From: Pseudohongiella sp.
Lineage (GTDB): Bacteria > Pseudomonadota > Gammaproteobacteria > Pseudomonadales > Pseudohongiellaceae
Length of the DNA stretch: 64,000 nt
Direction of reading: 5' to 3'
Assembly (NCBI GenBank): GCA_030696315.1
Contig: JAUYSM010000109.1
Span: 1-64,000, forward strand
Shown here: in pieces, positions 1 through 9,289 of the stretch
Layout: each line of letters opens with the position of its first letter
Position numbering within the stretch: position 1 is the first letter of the stretch
Program-made: the position numbers and the translations under genes
Notes under the pieces: model-generated
Seen by the model: only the letters and a program-made list of their open reading frames with translations
Database searches by the model: none
What the model was told of the DNA's origin: nothing

Positions 1-894
1 TGACAAGGGCATCACCCGATGAATGGCAACCTGGTCCTGGCCACTGACCTTGGTCGCTACCGGTTCGCGTCGGATGCGACCCGCGCCCAGAATCGCCACC
101 ATGGGAGGCACCACCACCGGGCTGGCATAACGCCCTGCCAAAGTACCGAAGTTGGACAGCGTGATGGTAGCGCCGGTCATTTCCTGAGGCGGAATACTGC
201 GGGCGTTGACCGCAGCACGCAGATTATCCAGACCGGTGCGCAGATCGTCGCGGCTGCGACCGGTGATATTGCGTAACACGGGCACAAACAAACCTTGTTC
301 GGTGTCGACAGCAATGCCCAGATCAATGTGTGGCATCAGGCGCAATGACAGCTTGCGGCCGTCAAACCAGGCGTTGAGTTTAGGCTCGGCTGCACAGCCG
401 GCGGCGATGGCGCGCACCAGTCGCATGGTGGCATCTTCGCCGGGCGCCCACGCCTCGATGTCGACGTCATCATGCAGGGTGACTTTCACCACTTCTGCGT
501 AAGCGCGGGCCATATTCAGAGCCATCGAACGTTGCACACCTTTTAATGCGTGTGGGTCTTCGGCCCGCTGGGGACTGCCGATGACAAAGTCTTCGTCGAG
601 TACATCCGCACTGCCTGCGGTTTGCATTTTGCCTACCACGGTGCCGGTGTCGTCATCATCAGCATCGGCGTATTCCAATAGTGGCGTGCCCACATGCACC
701 AGATCACCTGCTTTGCCAAACAGTTTGCCGATACGCCCGGATTGTGGTGATGGCAAATCGACAATGGCCTTGGCCGTTTCCACCGACAGAATCAACTGGT
801 CTTCGCTGACCTCATCACCTTCGTTGACATGCCACTCGACAATCTCGGCTTCCTGTAAACCTTCACCCAGATCCGGTAGTTTAAAAAATTTCAT
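1..894 (-). CDS. bkdB: Dihydrolipoamide acyltransferase (E2) of branched-chain 2-oxoacid dehydrogenase complex, partial (C-terminus beyond window)
   Basis: Reverse translation begins MKFFKLPDLGEGLQEAEIVEWHVNEGDEV...ETAKAIVDLPSPQSG (lipoyl domain with ETAKA lysine); open through position 1; adjacent to E1 genes. Confidence 0.9.
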   Translation of the reverse strand, partial: MKFFKLPDLGEGLQEAEIVEWHVNEGDEVSEDQLILSVETAKAIVDLPSPQSGRIGKLFGKAGDLVHVGTPLLEYADADDDDTGTVVGKMQTAGSADVLDEDFVIGSPQRAEDPHALKGVQRSMALNMARAYAEVVKVTLHDDVDIEAWAPGEDATMRLVRAIAAGCAAEPKLNAWFDGRKLSLRLMPHIDLGIAVDTEQGLFVPVLRNITGRSRDDLRTGLDNLRAAVNARSIPPQEMTGATITLSNFGTLAGRYASPVVVPPMVAILGAGRIRREPVATKVSGQDQVAIHRVMPLS

Positions 895-1880
895 AGTGCC
901 TCCAGGATTTTGTCACAGGCGTTCACAATATCGTTGACGGTGGGCAGATAAAAATGTTCGTGACGCGGGTAGGGCATGGGCGTATCAAAGCCGGTTACCC
1001 GTTGAACAGGCGCACGCAGATATGTCATGGCTTCTTCGGACAAACGCGCGCTGATTTCCGAGGCGATGCCACCACTGCGCGCCGCTTCCTGCACAATCAC
1101 GCAGCGGCCTGTGCGCATGACTGAACTGAGGATCGTGTTCATGTCCAGCGGGCTGATAGTTGCCACATCAATGACCTCTACACTGACCCCGCGTTGCTGC
1201 AGCAAGGTCGCCGCTTGCAGGGTTTCATGCATGGCTGCGCCCCACGACACCAGGGTAATGTCGTCACCCTGGCGCAAGGTGAAACAGGTATCCAGCGGCA
1301 GGCCTTTGCCATGATCAGTCACGCGTTGACGCACGATGCGATAAATACGCTTGGGTTCCAGAAACAGCACCGGATCCGGGTCGCGAATGGCCGATAACAA
1401 CAAGCCATAGGCGCGTACCGGGGAAGACGGCATCACCACGCGCAACCCGGGGATGTGGGCAAACAAGGCTTCGGTGCTTTCCGAGTGATGTTCCGGCGCA
1501 CCAATGCCGCCACCAAAGGGCGCGCGAATCACCAGCGGACAGTGCAGACGTCCTCGCGTGCGGTTACGCATGCGCGCTGCATGGCAGACGATCTGCTCCA
1601 TGGCGGCAAAAATAAATCCCATAAACTGGATTTCCGCGACCGGTCGCATGCCCTGCGTGGCCATGCCCACACTCATGCCTGCAATCATGGATTCGGCCAG
1701 GGGTGTATCCATTACACGTTTGTAACCAAACTCGGCTTTTAATCCTTCCGTGGCGCGGAACACGCCGCCGTTGGTGCCAATATCTTCACCCAACAGCACA
1801 ACAGAAGGGTCATCCAGCATGGCGCGGCGCAAGGCCAGCGTCACGGCTTCTACCATGGTCATTTCTCGCGCGTCCATCAC
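891..1880 (-). CDS. bkdA2: 2-oxoacid dehydrogenase E1 component beta subunit
   Basis: MTMVEAVTLALRRAMLDDPSVVLLGEDIGTNGGVFRATEGL; transketolase-like; overlaps neighbours by 4 bp. Confidence 0.92.
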   Translation of the reverse strand: MMDAREMTMVEAVTLALRRAMLDDPSVVLLGEDIGTNGGVFRATEGLKAEFGYKRVMDTPLAESMIAGMSVGMATQGMRPVAEIQFMGFIFAAMEQIVCHAARMRNRTRGRLHCPLVIRAPFGGGIGAPEHHSESTEALFAHIPGLRVVMPSSPVRAYGLLLSAIRDPDPVLFLEPKRIYRIVRQRVTDHGKGLPLDTCFTLRQGDDITLVSWGAAMHETLQAATLLQQRGVSVEVIDVATISPLDMNTILSSVMRTGRCVIVQEAARSGGIASEISARLSEEAMTYLRAPVQRVTGFDTPMPYPRHEHFYLPTVNDIVNACDKILEAL

Positions 1881-2977
1881 TGTGCTCCTTGCGGCTGTGT
1901 TTTGCTGCCATCCACTGCGAAACGTGTGTGCTGGTATTGCTGCTGCGCGCTTAAGGGTGTTGTCATGCTGGCAAACATATATTGCAGAAACTCATCGGGC
2001 GCTTGCGGCGGTAATGCCAGATAGGCCGCAACGGCGGCATCTACCTGGGCGCGAACTTCCTCAAGTAACCCGGTTTCCTGCGCAGGATCCCACGCATCTT
2101 GCTCATGTAGCCAGGTTTGCAGGCGTTTGATGGGTTCGCGCTCCCAGGCGTCGTTGACTTGTTTCAGGTCACGGTATCGTGTGGCGTCATCAGCGGTGGT
2201 GTGGTCGGTCAAACGGTAACTGACCGCCTCGATGAGTGTAGGGCCTTTGCCGCTGCGGGCTTTTTTCAGTGCAAGATCCACGGCGTGATACACCGCCACC
2301 ACGTCATTGCCATCCACCCGGACACCTTCCATACCGGCAGCCACGGCTTTCTGAGCCAGCGTGGCGGCAGCAGTCTGCATGGTGAGTGGCACAGAAATGG
2401 CCCACTGATTATTGTTGATCACACTGACCAAGGGCAGTTGCCAGAGGCCGGCCAGATTCAGTGCTTCCGAAAAATCGCCCTTGGAGGTGGCGCCATCACC
2501 GCAGGTCACCAGCGCCGCATGTGGTTCGGCGCGGCTTTTTAATGCCACAGCCACACCGGCAGCGTGAGTCATCTGCGTCGCAATCGGGATGCACAGCGGT
2601 AGATCACGTTGGGCATGTCCGCTGAACAGATGACCACGTTCATCACCGCCCCATACTTGCATAATCTGGGTCAGTGTCACCCCGCGCAGGTACAGAGTTG
2701 CCTGGTCGCGGTAATACGGTACAAAAATATCGTTTTCCTGCAGAGCCAGACCAATGCCGACTCCTACGGCTTCCTGCCCCAGACACGACGGATAGGTGCG
2801 CATCTGACCAGTACGTTGCAGTGCAACCACTTTCTTGTCGAGCGCCCGAATCAATACCATGTGCCGGTAAGCGGCGCGTAACCAATCAAGGGAAATATCA
2901 GCAGGCAGGGGCACAAGGTTTTGACCCTGGGCATCCAAAAAACAATAAGGCGTGTTGCGTTGTGTGACTTGGCACAT
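1877..2977 (-). CDS. bkdA1: 2-oxoacid dehydrogenase E1 component alpha subunit (thiamine diphosphate-binding)
   Basis: GDGATSKGDFSEALNLAGLWQLPLVSVINNNQWAIS ThDP motif; operon with E1beta and E2. Confidence 0.92.
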   Translation of the reverse strand: MCQVTQRNTPYCFLDAQGQNLVPLPADISLDWLRAAYRHMVLIRALDKKVVALQRTGQMRTYPSCLGQEAVGVGIGLALQENDIFVPYYRDQATLYLRGVTLTQIMQVWGGDERGHLFSGHAQRDLPLCIPIATQMTHAAGVAVALKSRAEPHAALVTCGDGATSKGDFSEALNLAGLWQLPLVSVINNNQWAISVPLTMQTAAATLAQKAVAAGMEGVRVDGNDVVAVYHAVDLALKKARSGKGPTLIEAVSYRLTDHTTADDATRYRDLKQVNDAWEREPIKRLQTWLHEQDAWDPAQETGLLEEVRAQVDAAVAAYLALPPQAPDEFLQYMFASMTTPLSAQQQYQHTRFAVDGSKTQPQGAQ

Positions 2978-3215
2978 TGGCGTTCTCCACCGCGGTCAGA
3001 CTGGGTAAGTCATCAGCAAGAATGGCGGCTTCGGGGTGTTGAAGCCACTATCCTGCGGTTTTTGTCAGGCGCTTTGGGTAAAAGCTATCCTGCTCATATG
3101 TTCTGAGAATAAACCAGAATCGGGTCACAAAACAAACTTGATGCAAATCGCTGGTTTTTTAACGCGGAAGTCCTGGTGTAAACTCCAGTGACACGCACAC
3201 TTATGGAACAATCCC

Positions 3216-3542
3216 ATGGCAGGTCAATACCCCGACAGATTTCGCAGTTTGCCGCTTTACGACGGGCGCTTTGATGCCTTCAAACTGGCTGCCGATGGCG
3301 CTGACGTGTTGCTGGCATCGTACACAGCCGGCACACACATTGCGGAGCATCACCACGATACCGACAACTATGGAGTCATTATCAGGGGAGAACTGATTCT
3401 GACCATGAATGGCGAAACCACCCGCCATGGCTGTGGTGCCTGGTATCACGTGCCAGCCTTTGTGCCGCATGCTGCGACATTTGATCAAGACACCGATGAG
3501 ATAGAATTCTGGTTCAAGGTGGATACAGGAGCAAAGGTATGA
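3216..3542 (+). CDS. Cupin-domain protein
   Basis: HIAEHHHDTDNYGVIIRGELILTMNGE cupin motif; 4-bp overlap with downstream gene. Confidence 0.75.
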   Translation: MAGQYPDRFRSLPLYDGRFDAFKLAADGADVLLASYTAGTHIAEHHHDTDNYGVIIRGELILTMNGETTRHGCGAWYHVPAFVPHAATFDQDTDEIEFWFKVDTGAKV

Positions 3543-3931
3543 AAGGCAGTTGTTTGTGCAAAGCCGTTGTTTACGAAGTTGACGCGTTTGATAAACCCTT
3601 GAGTCACTGCCATTGTTACACCTGTCGCAAGGCGAACGCGGCGGCGTTTAATACCTCGGGTGTTGCCTTGCGTGAACATTTCAGATGGCTGGCGGGAGAG
3701 GACAAGCTCTCGCATTACGAATCGTCACCCGGCAAACTTCGTCACTTCTGTTCGGTGTGCGGGTCACAACTGGTGGCTGAGAAGCCGGCCATGCCTTACA
3801 TGATCGTGCGGGTTGCAACACTCGATGATGATCCGGGTGTGCGCCCCCTGCGTGCGATCTGGACTTCACACAAGGTGCCGTGGCTGGATTATGAGCATCT
3901 AGACGAATCTTGGCCCGAATGGCCAGCGTGA
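3539..3931 (+). CDS. GFA family (glutathione-dependent formaldehyde-activating-like) zinc protein
   Basis: GSCLCKAVVYEV, CHCYTCRKA, FCSVCGSQL cysteine pattern. Confidence 0.85.
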   Translation: MKGSCLCKAVVYEVDAFDKPLSHCHCYTCRKANAAAFNTSGVALREHFRWLAGEDKLSHYESSPGKLRHFCSVCGSQLVAEKPAMPYMIVRVATLDDDPGVRPLRAIWTSHKVPWLDYEHLDESWPEWPA

Positions 3932-4052
3932 AGAACTACCTGCGTTGCTATTGCGGCGTTAAAAACAGGCCCAAAATGCTCATTTACTCATTGTAAACTG
4001 CGCTTTTGTGCCTGTTTTTGCCTTGCACTAGCGGCCTCGCCTACGTTCTTCA
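3929..4052. repeat. Nested inverted-repeat element between convergent genes
   Basis: Outer arms TGAAGAAC (3929-3936)/GTTCTTCA (4045-4052); AAAAACAGGC (3961-3970)/GCCTGTTTTT (4010-4019); TTTAC (3983-3987)/GTAAA (3993-3997). Confidence 0.7.
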
Positions 4053-4079
4053 GAGCACAGATGCTTTGATATTGCAGGT

Positions 4080-4895
4080 TTATTTTTTGCCGATCATGTC
4101 AAAAAAACTCATGATCTTGCGCATATTGTTGCGGTCACGGGCGATAAAGTCGGTGTGATCGGCACCTTCCAGTTCAACATAGATGTGTTGCATGCCAATG
4201 CCGCGCATGCCGGCCACCCACAATCGGGTCTGCTCGACAGGCACCAGTTCATCTTGCGTGCCTTGCAAAACCAGAATGGGAATGTCGCGTACTGCTTGCA
4301 GCACCGTGGGTGTCAGATCAGGACGTGGTGCCGGTGCAGCAACGGCGAGCGCGGCAAACATGGAAGGATTGTTGACCGCAATCTGATACGTACCGGCACC
4401 GCCCATGGAATGTCCCCACAGGTACAGCCGATCCGCGTCAATGGTAAATTCATCCCGCATCAGGCCGATGACATTCATCACATCCTGTTCGCTGTACGAG
4501 GCAATCACCGGGACTTCGGTCGGGCGCGATCCGTACCAGCCCCGGCGGATGTAGCCGAGTGGTGTCACCACGATATATCCGTATTCTTCGGCGTAATCGA
4601 GAAATCCTTCATATCCCATGAGCCAGTCATAGGTGCGGCCGAGTCCGTGCAGTGATACCAGTAACGGTGTCGGCGAACCTGCACGGTAGGACGATGGCAC
4701 AAACACCGCATAGGGCAGCGTCTCGCCCGTGGGCGTGAACAGGTAACTGCGATGCTGTACGCGCGGATCACTGATCAGGCGCTCATCATCGGCGGGTTCA
4801 CGTTGTGCATGTGCACACGCGGCAAGACCGCAGACGCTGATCACGGTGAGCAAAAGATTGAGTAGGGTTTTGTGCAAAGTGATTCCAGCTGTCAT
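4080..4895 (-). CDS. Secreted alpha/beta hydrolase (esterase/PHB depolymerase-like)
   Basis: Signal peptide; LYLWGHSMGGAGTYQIA nucleophile elbow GHSMGG; LVSLHGLGRTYDW. Confidence 0.8.
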   Translation of the reverse strand: MTAGITLHKTLLNLLLTVISVCGLAACAHAQREPADDERLISDPRVQHRSYLFTPTGETLPYAVFVPSSYRAGSPTPLLVSLHGLGRTYDWLMGYEGFLDYAEEYGYIVVTPLGYIRRGWYGSRPTEVPVIASYSEQDVMNVIGLMRDEFTIDADRLYLWGHSMGGAGTYQIAVNNPSMFAALAVAAPAPRPDLTPTVLQAVRDIPILVLQGTQDELVPVEQTRLWVAGMRGIGMQHIYVELEGADHTDFIARDRNNMRKIMSFFDMIGKK

Positions 4896-4923
4896 GGTGG
4901 TGAAGTCCTGTTGTTGTTTTTAG

Positions 4924-5976
4924 TCAGTGTGATGGTCTGATCATAAATTGCTCGAACACACGGGCAGCATGCTCAATATCGGCCGCGCTGATGTCCAGAT
5001 GCGTGACCAAGCGGATATTGTCGCGGCCCAGACAGTCGGCTTTGACATTGTTCTGGTTCAGCCAGTTTTGCAGTGCAGCACGATCCAGTTGCTCCGCATC
5101 AAGAAACAACATATTGGTTTGTGGAGGCTCCAACACATAACCGGCGCGCAGCAGTCTTTCCGCCAGCATTTTTGCATGCTGATGGTCATCCGCCAGGCGG
5201 TCGATGTGATGTTCCAGCGCATACAAACCTGCGGCAGCCAGAATGCCAGCCTGGCGCATGCCGCCGCCGGTGACCTTTCGCCAGCGCCGCGCAGTGTGTA
5301 TGAAGTCCTCTGATCCCAGTAATACGGAGCCCACGGGTGCGCCCAGACCTTTGGACAGGCAAATGGACACCGTGTCAGCGTTACGGCTTATCTCGATCAG
5401 GCTGCAACCCAGTGCGACTGATGCGTTGAACACGCGGGCGCCGTCCAGATGCAAGGGCAGCCCATGCTGTTGGCACAGTGCATAGGCGCGGGTCATATAG
5501 TCCAGTGGCAGCACTTTGCCATGCACGGTGTTTTCCAGTGCCAGCAAGCGGGTGCGCGCGAAGTGAATATTATCCGGTCGGATAGCGTGTTCTATCGCCT
5601 GCAAATCCGGTCCGCCGATGGCAGACATTGGTAAGGGATGCGGTTGTATGCTGCCCAGCGCGGCGGCGCCTCCGCCTTCATATTTGTAGGTATGCGCCTG
5701 TTCGCCGACAATAAATTCATCACCGCGGCCGCAGTGGGTCAGCAGCGCCACCAGGTTGGACTGCGTGCCGGAGGGCATAAACAGACCTGCTGCTTTGCCA
5801 GCCATGGTGGCCAGTGTGGTCTCTAACAGCGTGACAGTGGGGTCTTCTCCCCAGACATCATCACCGACCTCGGCATCAAACATGGCCTGACGCATGGCAG
5901 GTGTTGGGCGTGTCACTGTGTCGCTTCGAAAATCTATCCAATCTGTGGAGTGGTTCATGCGAGTCATGCGAGTCAT
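4924..5976 (-). CDS. ltaE: Low-specificity L-threonine aldolase
   Basis: IDFRSDTVTRPTPAMRQAMFDAEVGDDVWGEDPTV; PLHLDGARVFNA; CLSKGLGAPVGSVLLG; start placed at 5976 (SD-like GGAA 8 nt upstream), ORF extends to 6129. Confidence 0.9.
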   Translation of the reverse strand: MTRMTRMNHSTDWIDFRSDTVTRPTPAMRQAMFDAEVGDDVWGEDPTVTLLETTLATMAGKAAGLFMPSGTQSNLVALLTHCGRGDEFIVGEQAHTYKYEGGGAAALGSIQPHPLPMSAIGGPDLQAIEHAIRPDNIHFARTRLLALENTVHGKVLPLDYMTRAYALCQQHGLPLHLDGARVFNASVALGCSLIEISRNADTVSICLSKGLGAPVGSVLLGSEDFIHTARRWRKVTGGGMRQAGILAAAGLYALEHHIDRLADDHQHAKMLAERLLRAGYVLEPPQTNMLFLDAEQLDRAALQNWLNQNNVKADCLGRDNIRLVTHLDISAADIEHAARVFEQFMIRPSH

Positions 5977-6115
5977 GCAAAGAGTTCCGTCATTGTCGCC
6001 CTTGGCAGGGCGATTGTTGTTCAAGTGTCCGCGCTCACAAAGCAAACAGTCGTCGCCGTGGTTGCGCTCGGTTAAGATGACTGCCTCAGTGTAATCCGGG
6101 AGTAAACCTCTGACC

Positions 6116-7246
6116 ATGACTTTGTCCACCGTCGATTCGATGATGCCCGCATCAGCAAGCCCACTGATACTGGTAGGCGCCGGTCATGCGCATCTGGTGA
6201 TGATGCGATTGTGGTTGCAGCAAGGCTGGCGACCACCCGCCGGCACGGTGTTGCTCAGCTCGGGTGCACAAGCCTGGTACTCCGGCATGATGCCCGGTTT
6301 GATTGCCGGCCGATTTGGCCTGAAGGACTGCGCAATTGAGTTACTGCCTTTGTGTCAGCAGCTTGGCATCATCCTGGAAACGGCGCTGGTGACAGCGTTG
6401 GACAGTCGCCATCAACACCTGACACTGGATAACGGAAAACAACTGCAATACCGCTTGCTGTCCATCAATTCAGGCTCTCTACCCTTGGGGCCAACACAGC
6501 TTGATGGGTCTGTGAGTGTCCTGCCCGCCAAACCATTCCCGGAATTTATCCGTCATTGGCAACACTGGCATGACCGGGCACCTGACCGCATGATGGTACT
6601 GGGCGGGGGCGCCGCTGCCTTTGAGTTGGCACTGGCGCTCAAAAAGCAATTTCCGGCCAGTGAACTGAGTCTGGCGTGCAGCGGAGAACTTTTGCAGAGC
6701 CATGGGCCGCGCTTGCGCAGTCTGGCTCTGCACTGGCTGGGGCAGGCGGGTATCCGGGTGTTTCAACACAGTCGGGTTGATCGGATCAACTACAAACAGG
6801 TGTTTGCAGGCGATCAGATCTTGCAGTCGATTGATGCACTGATTGTGGCCACCGGTGCCAGTGCGTTGCCGTGGTATGCGCAGTCCGGGCTGGTGTGTGA
6901 TAGCCATGGCTTTGTGGGTGTTGACCGCTTTTTGCGCAGCAGCCATCCACAGGTGTTTGCTGCCGGCGATGCGGCATCATCCCGAGGGAGTGTGCGTTCG
7001 GGCGTGTTTTCAGTGCGACATGGCCCGGTATTGGCACACAATCTGCGGGCCGCGATCTTGGGACAAGACCTGCAGCCCTATCGGCCGCAAAAGAACGCCC
7101 TGGCCTTGCTGGCAACGGGTGATGGTGGCGCGGTGATGAGTTACGGCAAGCTGGCGCTGGGCAGCCGGCTGACAGCACCATTACTGGGCCGCTGGAAGGA
7201 CTATCTGGACCTGTCGTTTATGAAACATCATCGGACTGGGGTTTAA
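6116..7246 (+). CDS. Stand-alone FAD/pyridine nucleotide-disulfide oxidoreductase of the type found as N-terminal domain of SelD fusions
   Basis: LILVGAGHAHLVMMRLW...GTVLLSSGAQAWYSGMMPGLIAG; VFAAGDAAS; no SelD domain follows. Confidence 0.75.
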   Translation: MTLSTVDSMMPASASPLILVGAGHAHLVMMRLWLQQGWRPPAGTVLLSSGAQAWYSGMMPGLIAGRFGLKDCAIELLPLCQQLGIILETALVTALDSRHQHLTLDNGKQLQYRLLSINSGSLPLGPTQLDGSVSVLPAKPFPEFIRHWQHWHDRAPDRMMVLGGGAAAFELALALKKQFPASELSLACSGELLQSHGPRLRSLALHWLGQAGIRVFQHSRVDRINYKQVFAGDQILQSIDALIVATGASALPWYAQSGLVCDSHGFVGVDRFLRSSHPQVFAAGDAASSRGSVRSGVFSVRHGPVLAHNLRAAILGQDLQPYRPQKNALALLATGDGGAVMSYGKLALGSRLTAPLLGRWKDYLDLSFMKHHRTGV

Positions 7247-7257
7247 TGAAGAAAGTT

Positions 7258-8403
7258 TCAGGAGGGCGAGCCGAGTGTAAAGCTGCCCAGTAAAAAATGT
7301 TGGCCATTAATCAACAGCTCAACCTGATGCTCGCCCGCATAGTGCTGTCGGGTGGTCATCGCCGCCAGTGACAAACGCTTGGACAATTGAATCTGCTGAC
7401 CGGCAGCAAGTTCACAGGAAGTGAGTTTAAACACTTTGGGCCGGCTGCTGCCGTTGGCTTTGATGTAATGCACCACAAAATCAATCAGCAGTGTCTGAGT
7501 GTGATCGCTCAGACTGCGCAGCGTGCAGGACAGCGTGACCACATCACCCTCTTTGGCCTGTACCGGGCTGACGCTGGCATCCAGGATGTGTACGTTTGCT
7601 TCGCCCCCGAAACCCATAAGCGCCAGCGCACGTGGATGGGCGTCTTTTACCGCAACCCGCAAAGCATGTTTCACCAGCCAGGCGCGATGTTCAGACGCAC
7701 CCATCATCCAGCGCTCGGCAGTGTCCAGCATGACATCAGGATTGTCTTTACCAATATCGTTGAGATTATTGGCAACCGAGCGCCTTACGTACAATGAATT
7801 GTCGTCCTTCAGCGCCTCCAATAACCTGATGACGGGTGTCGGATCTTTTTGAAATGCCGGCAGCCGCGAAGCCCACGGCAGGCGCGGACGTGTGCCTTCC
7901 GAAACCAGTCGCCGCACGTGTTCGCTGGGATCGTCCAGCCAGGTTTCCAGCGTCGCCAGTGTCGCCTGTGTGTGATGTTGCAAAAACGGTCGAATGCTGA
8001 ATTCTGCTGTAAAGCGCTGCGTCAATTCATACTGCGCACGCATGGAGGCTTCAAAATGATCCAGGCCATAACGGGCCACAAAAAATGTGTGGGGCATAAA
8101 CAAAAACGGCGCCAAGGTGTTGCCTTCACGATCCTCGGTTGCCGAGTTTACCGCGATATCCGGACGTGCCGGCGGCAGCGAATTCAGCAACATGTCAATG
8201 GCGAGTTCGAAGTTGTCAGGCAAGGCGTGTCGCAGGCCATCAGCCATGTGCCAGCCCCGCGGCATCAGTTCAAGGGATTCATAATCGGGTAACACGTAAT
8301 CGAGGAATTTTTGCCCGTCAAACGCAGGATTGGCATGGCTGATCATGCTGGCAATACGCCGCGGAATTTCCGGGCCATACATGTTTTTTAAGGGTTCAGC
8401 CAT
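7258..8403 (-). CDS. DNA alkylation repair protein, AlkC-like (HEAT-like repeats plus C-terminal Ig-like domain)
   Basis: MAEPLKNMYGPEIPRRIASMI..., DPTPVIRLLEALKDDNSLYVRRSVANNLNDIGKDNPD; beta-rich C-terminal 110 aa. Confidence 0.8.
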   Translation of the reverse strand: MAEPLKNMYGPEIPRRIASMISHANPAFDGQKFLDYVLPDYESLELMPRGWHMADGLRHALPDNFELAIDMLLNSLPPARPDIAVNSATEDREGNTLAPFLFMPHTFFVARYGLDHFEASMRAQYELTQRFTAEFSIRPFLQHHTQATLATLETWLDDPSEHVRRLVSEGTRPRLPWASRLPAFQKDPTPVIRLLEALKDDNSLYVRRSVANNLNDIGKDNPDVMLDTAERWMMGASEHRAWLVKHALRVAVKDAHPRALALMGFGGEANVHILDASVSPVQAKEGDVVTLSCTLRSLSDHTQTLLIDFVVHYIKANGSSRPKVFKLTSCELAAGQQIQLSKRLSLAAMTTRQHYAGEHQVELLINGQHFLLGSFTLGSPS

Positions 8404-8422
8404 GGCGTTGCATCCTTGCCTG

Positions 8423-9289
8423 TTAACGCATCACTTTTTGTTTGCTTTCGCGCAGTGACCAGATGAGGCCAAGCCCGAAGCCTGCATTAAATTTGTTTTC
8501 AAATAGCGGGCTATGCACGTTCTTGGCGCCGTGATGAAAACTGGTCTGCACCGTGGCAAACATCCTGGCTTTGTTACTGATGTGCCAGGTGCCAGAGAAA
8601 TTTAAACCCGTACCAAAATAGCCGCCACGTGCGCGGTAAGGGGTACGGTCTACCTGACTGAACTCATTGGCGACATCAAAAAAGTAGCCGTGAACATCGC
8701 GTGTTGCCCATAAAGGTTTCAGCGATACGGTTGCTTCGAGTTGCGGGTGGAAAGCACCGTAATGCCGATAACGCAGCATTGGCTCAAACACGTAGCCATG
8801 ATGATCAACTGCGCCAAAGTCCGTAGAAAATGCTGCGCGCGCCTGCAAAGCAAGCTGGAGCTCGGAGCGACTGGTGTCACTGAACTCAAATTTTCCGAGA
8901 TTAAAAACCAGTTGTGGACCCACTTCAAAAATGAAGTCCAGATCGGGCATGCCTTCTCGCAACTCATTGCCTTCACTTTCAGAGTCGAACGCTGCCGCAA
9001 ATGACAGTGACAATTCATAGTTGCCATTTTCTGCTGCGACAGCGCGTGCGGCACCGCCGTCACCAATGCGCAGAATATCGCCACGATAAACCACGTAAGG
9101 CAATCCAAGTCCCCGGGTTTGATACTCATCGGACGAGGGATAATGCGGTTGTACCAGCACGCCCCCACCCAGGCCAAGCTCCCACAAGGGTTTTTCAATC
9201 ATCACCGGCTCTGCTGCCTGCACAGAACCCCATAAACAGCTTGATATCAGCAGTGCTGCACGTGCATTCAAATGTTGTCGAGACGTCAT
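8423..9289 (-). CDS. MipA/OmpV family outer membrane protein
   Basis: Signal peptide; WELGLGGGVLVQPHYPSSDEYQTRGLGLPYVVYRGDILRIGD. Confidence 0.85.
   Translation of the reverse strand: MTSRQHLNARAALLISSCLWGSVQAAEPVMIEKPLWELGLGGGVLVQPHYPSSDEYQTRGLGLPYVVYRGDILRIGDGGAARAVAAENGNYELSLSFAAAFDSESEGNELREGMPDLDFIFEVGPQLVFNLGKFEFSDTSRSELQLALQARAAFSTDFGAVDHHGYVFEPMLRYRHYGAFHPQLEATVSLKPLWATRDVHGYFFDVANEFSQVDRTPYRARGGYFGTGLNFSGTWHISNKARMFATVQTSFHHGAKNVHSPLFENKFNAGFGLGLIWSLRESKQKVMR

Noticed and set aside
19-937. Plus-strand ORFs opposite the E2 gene
   Set aside because: The minus-strand E2 lipoyl-domain protein explains the region; the plus ORFs are low-complexity artefacts.
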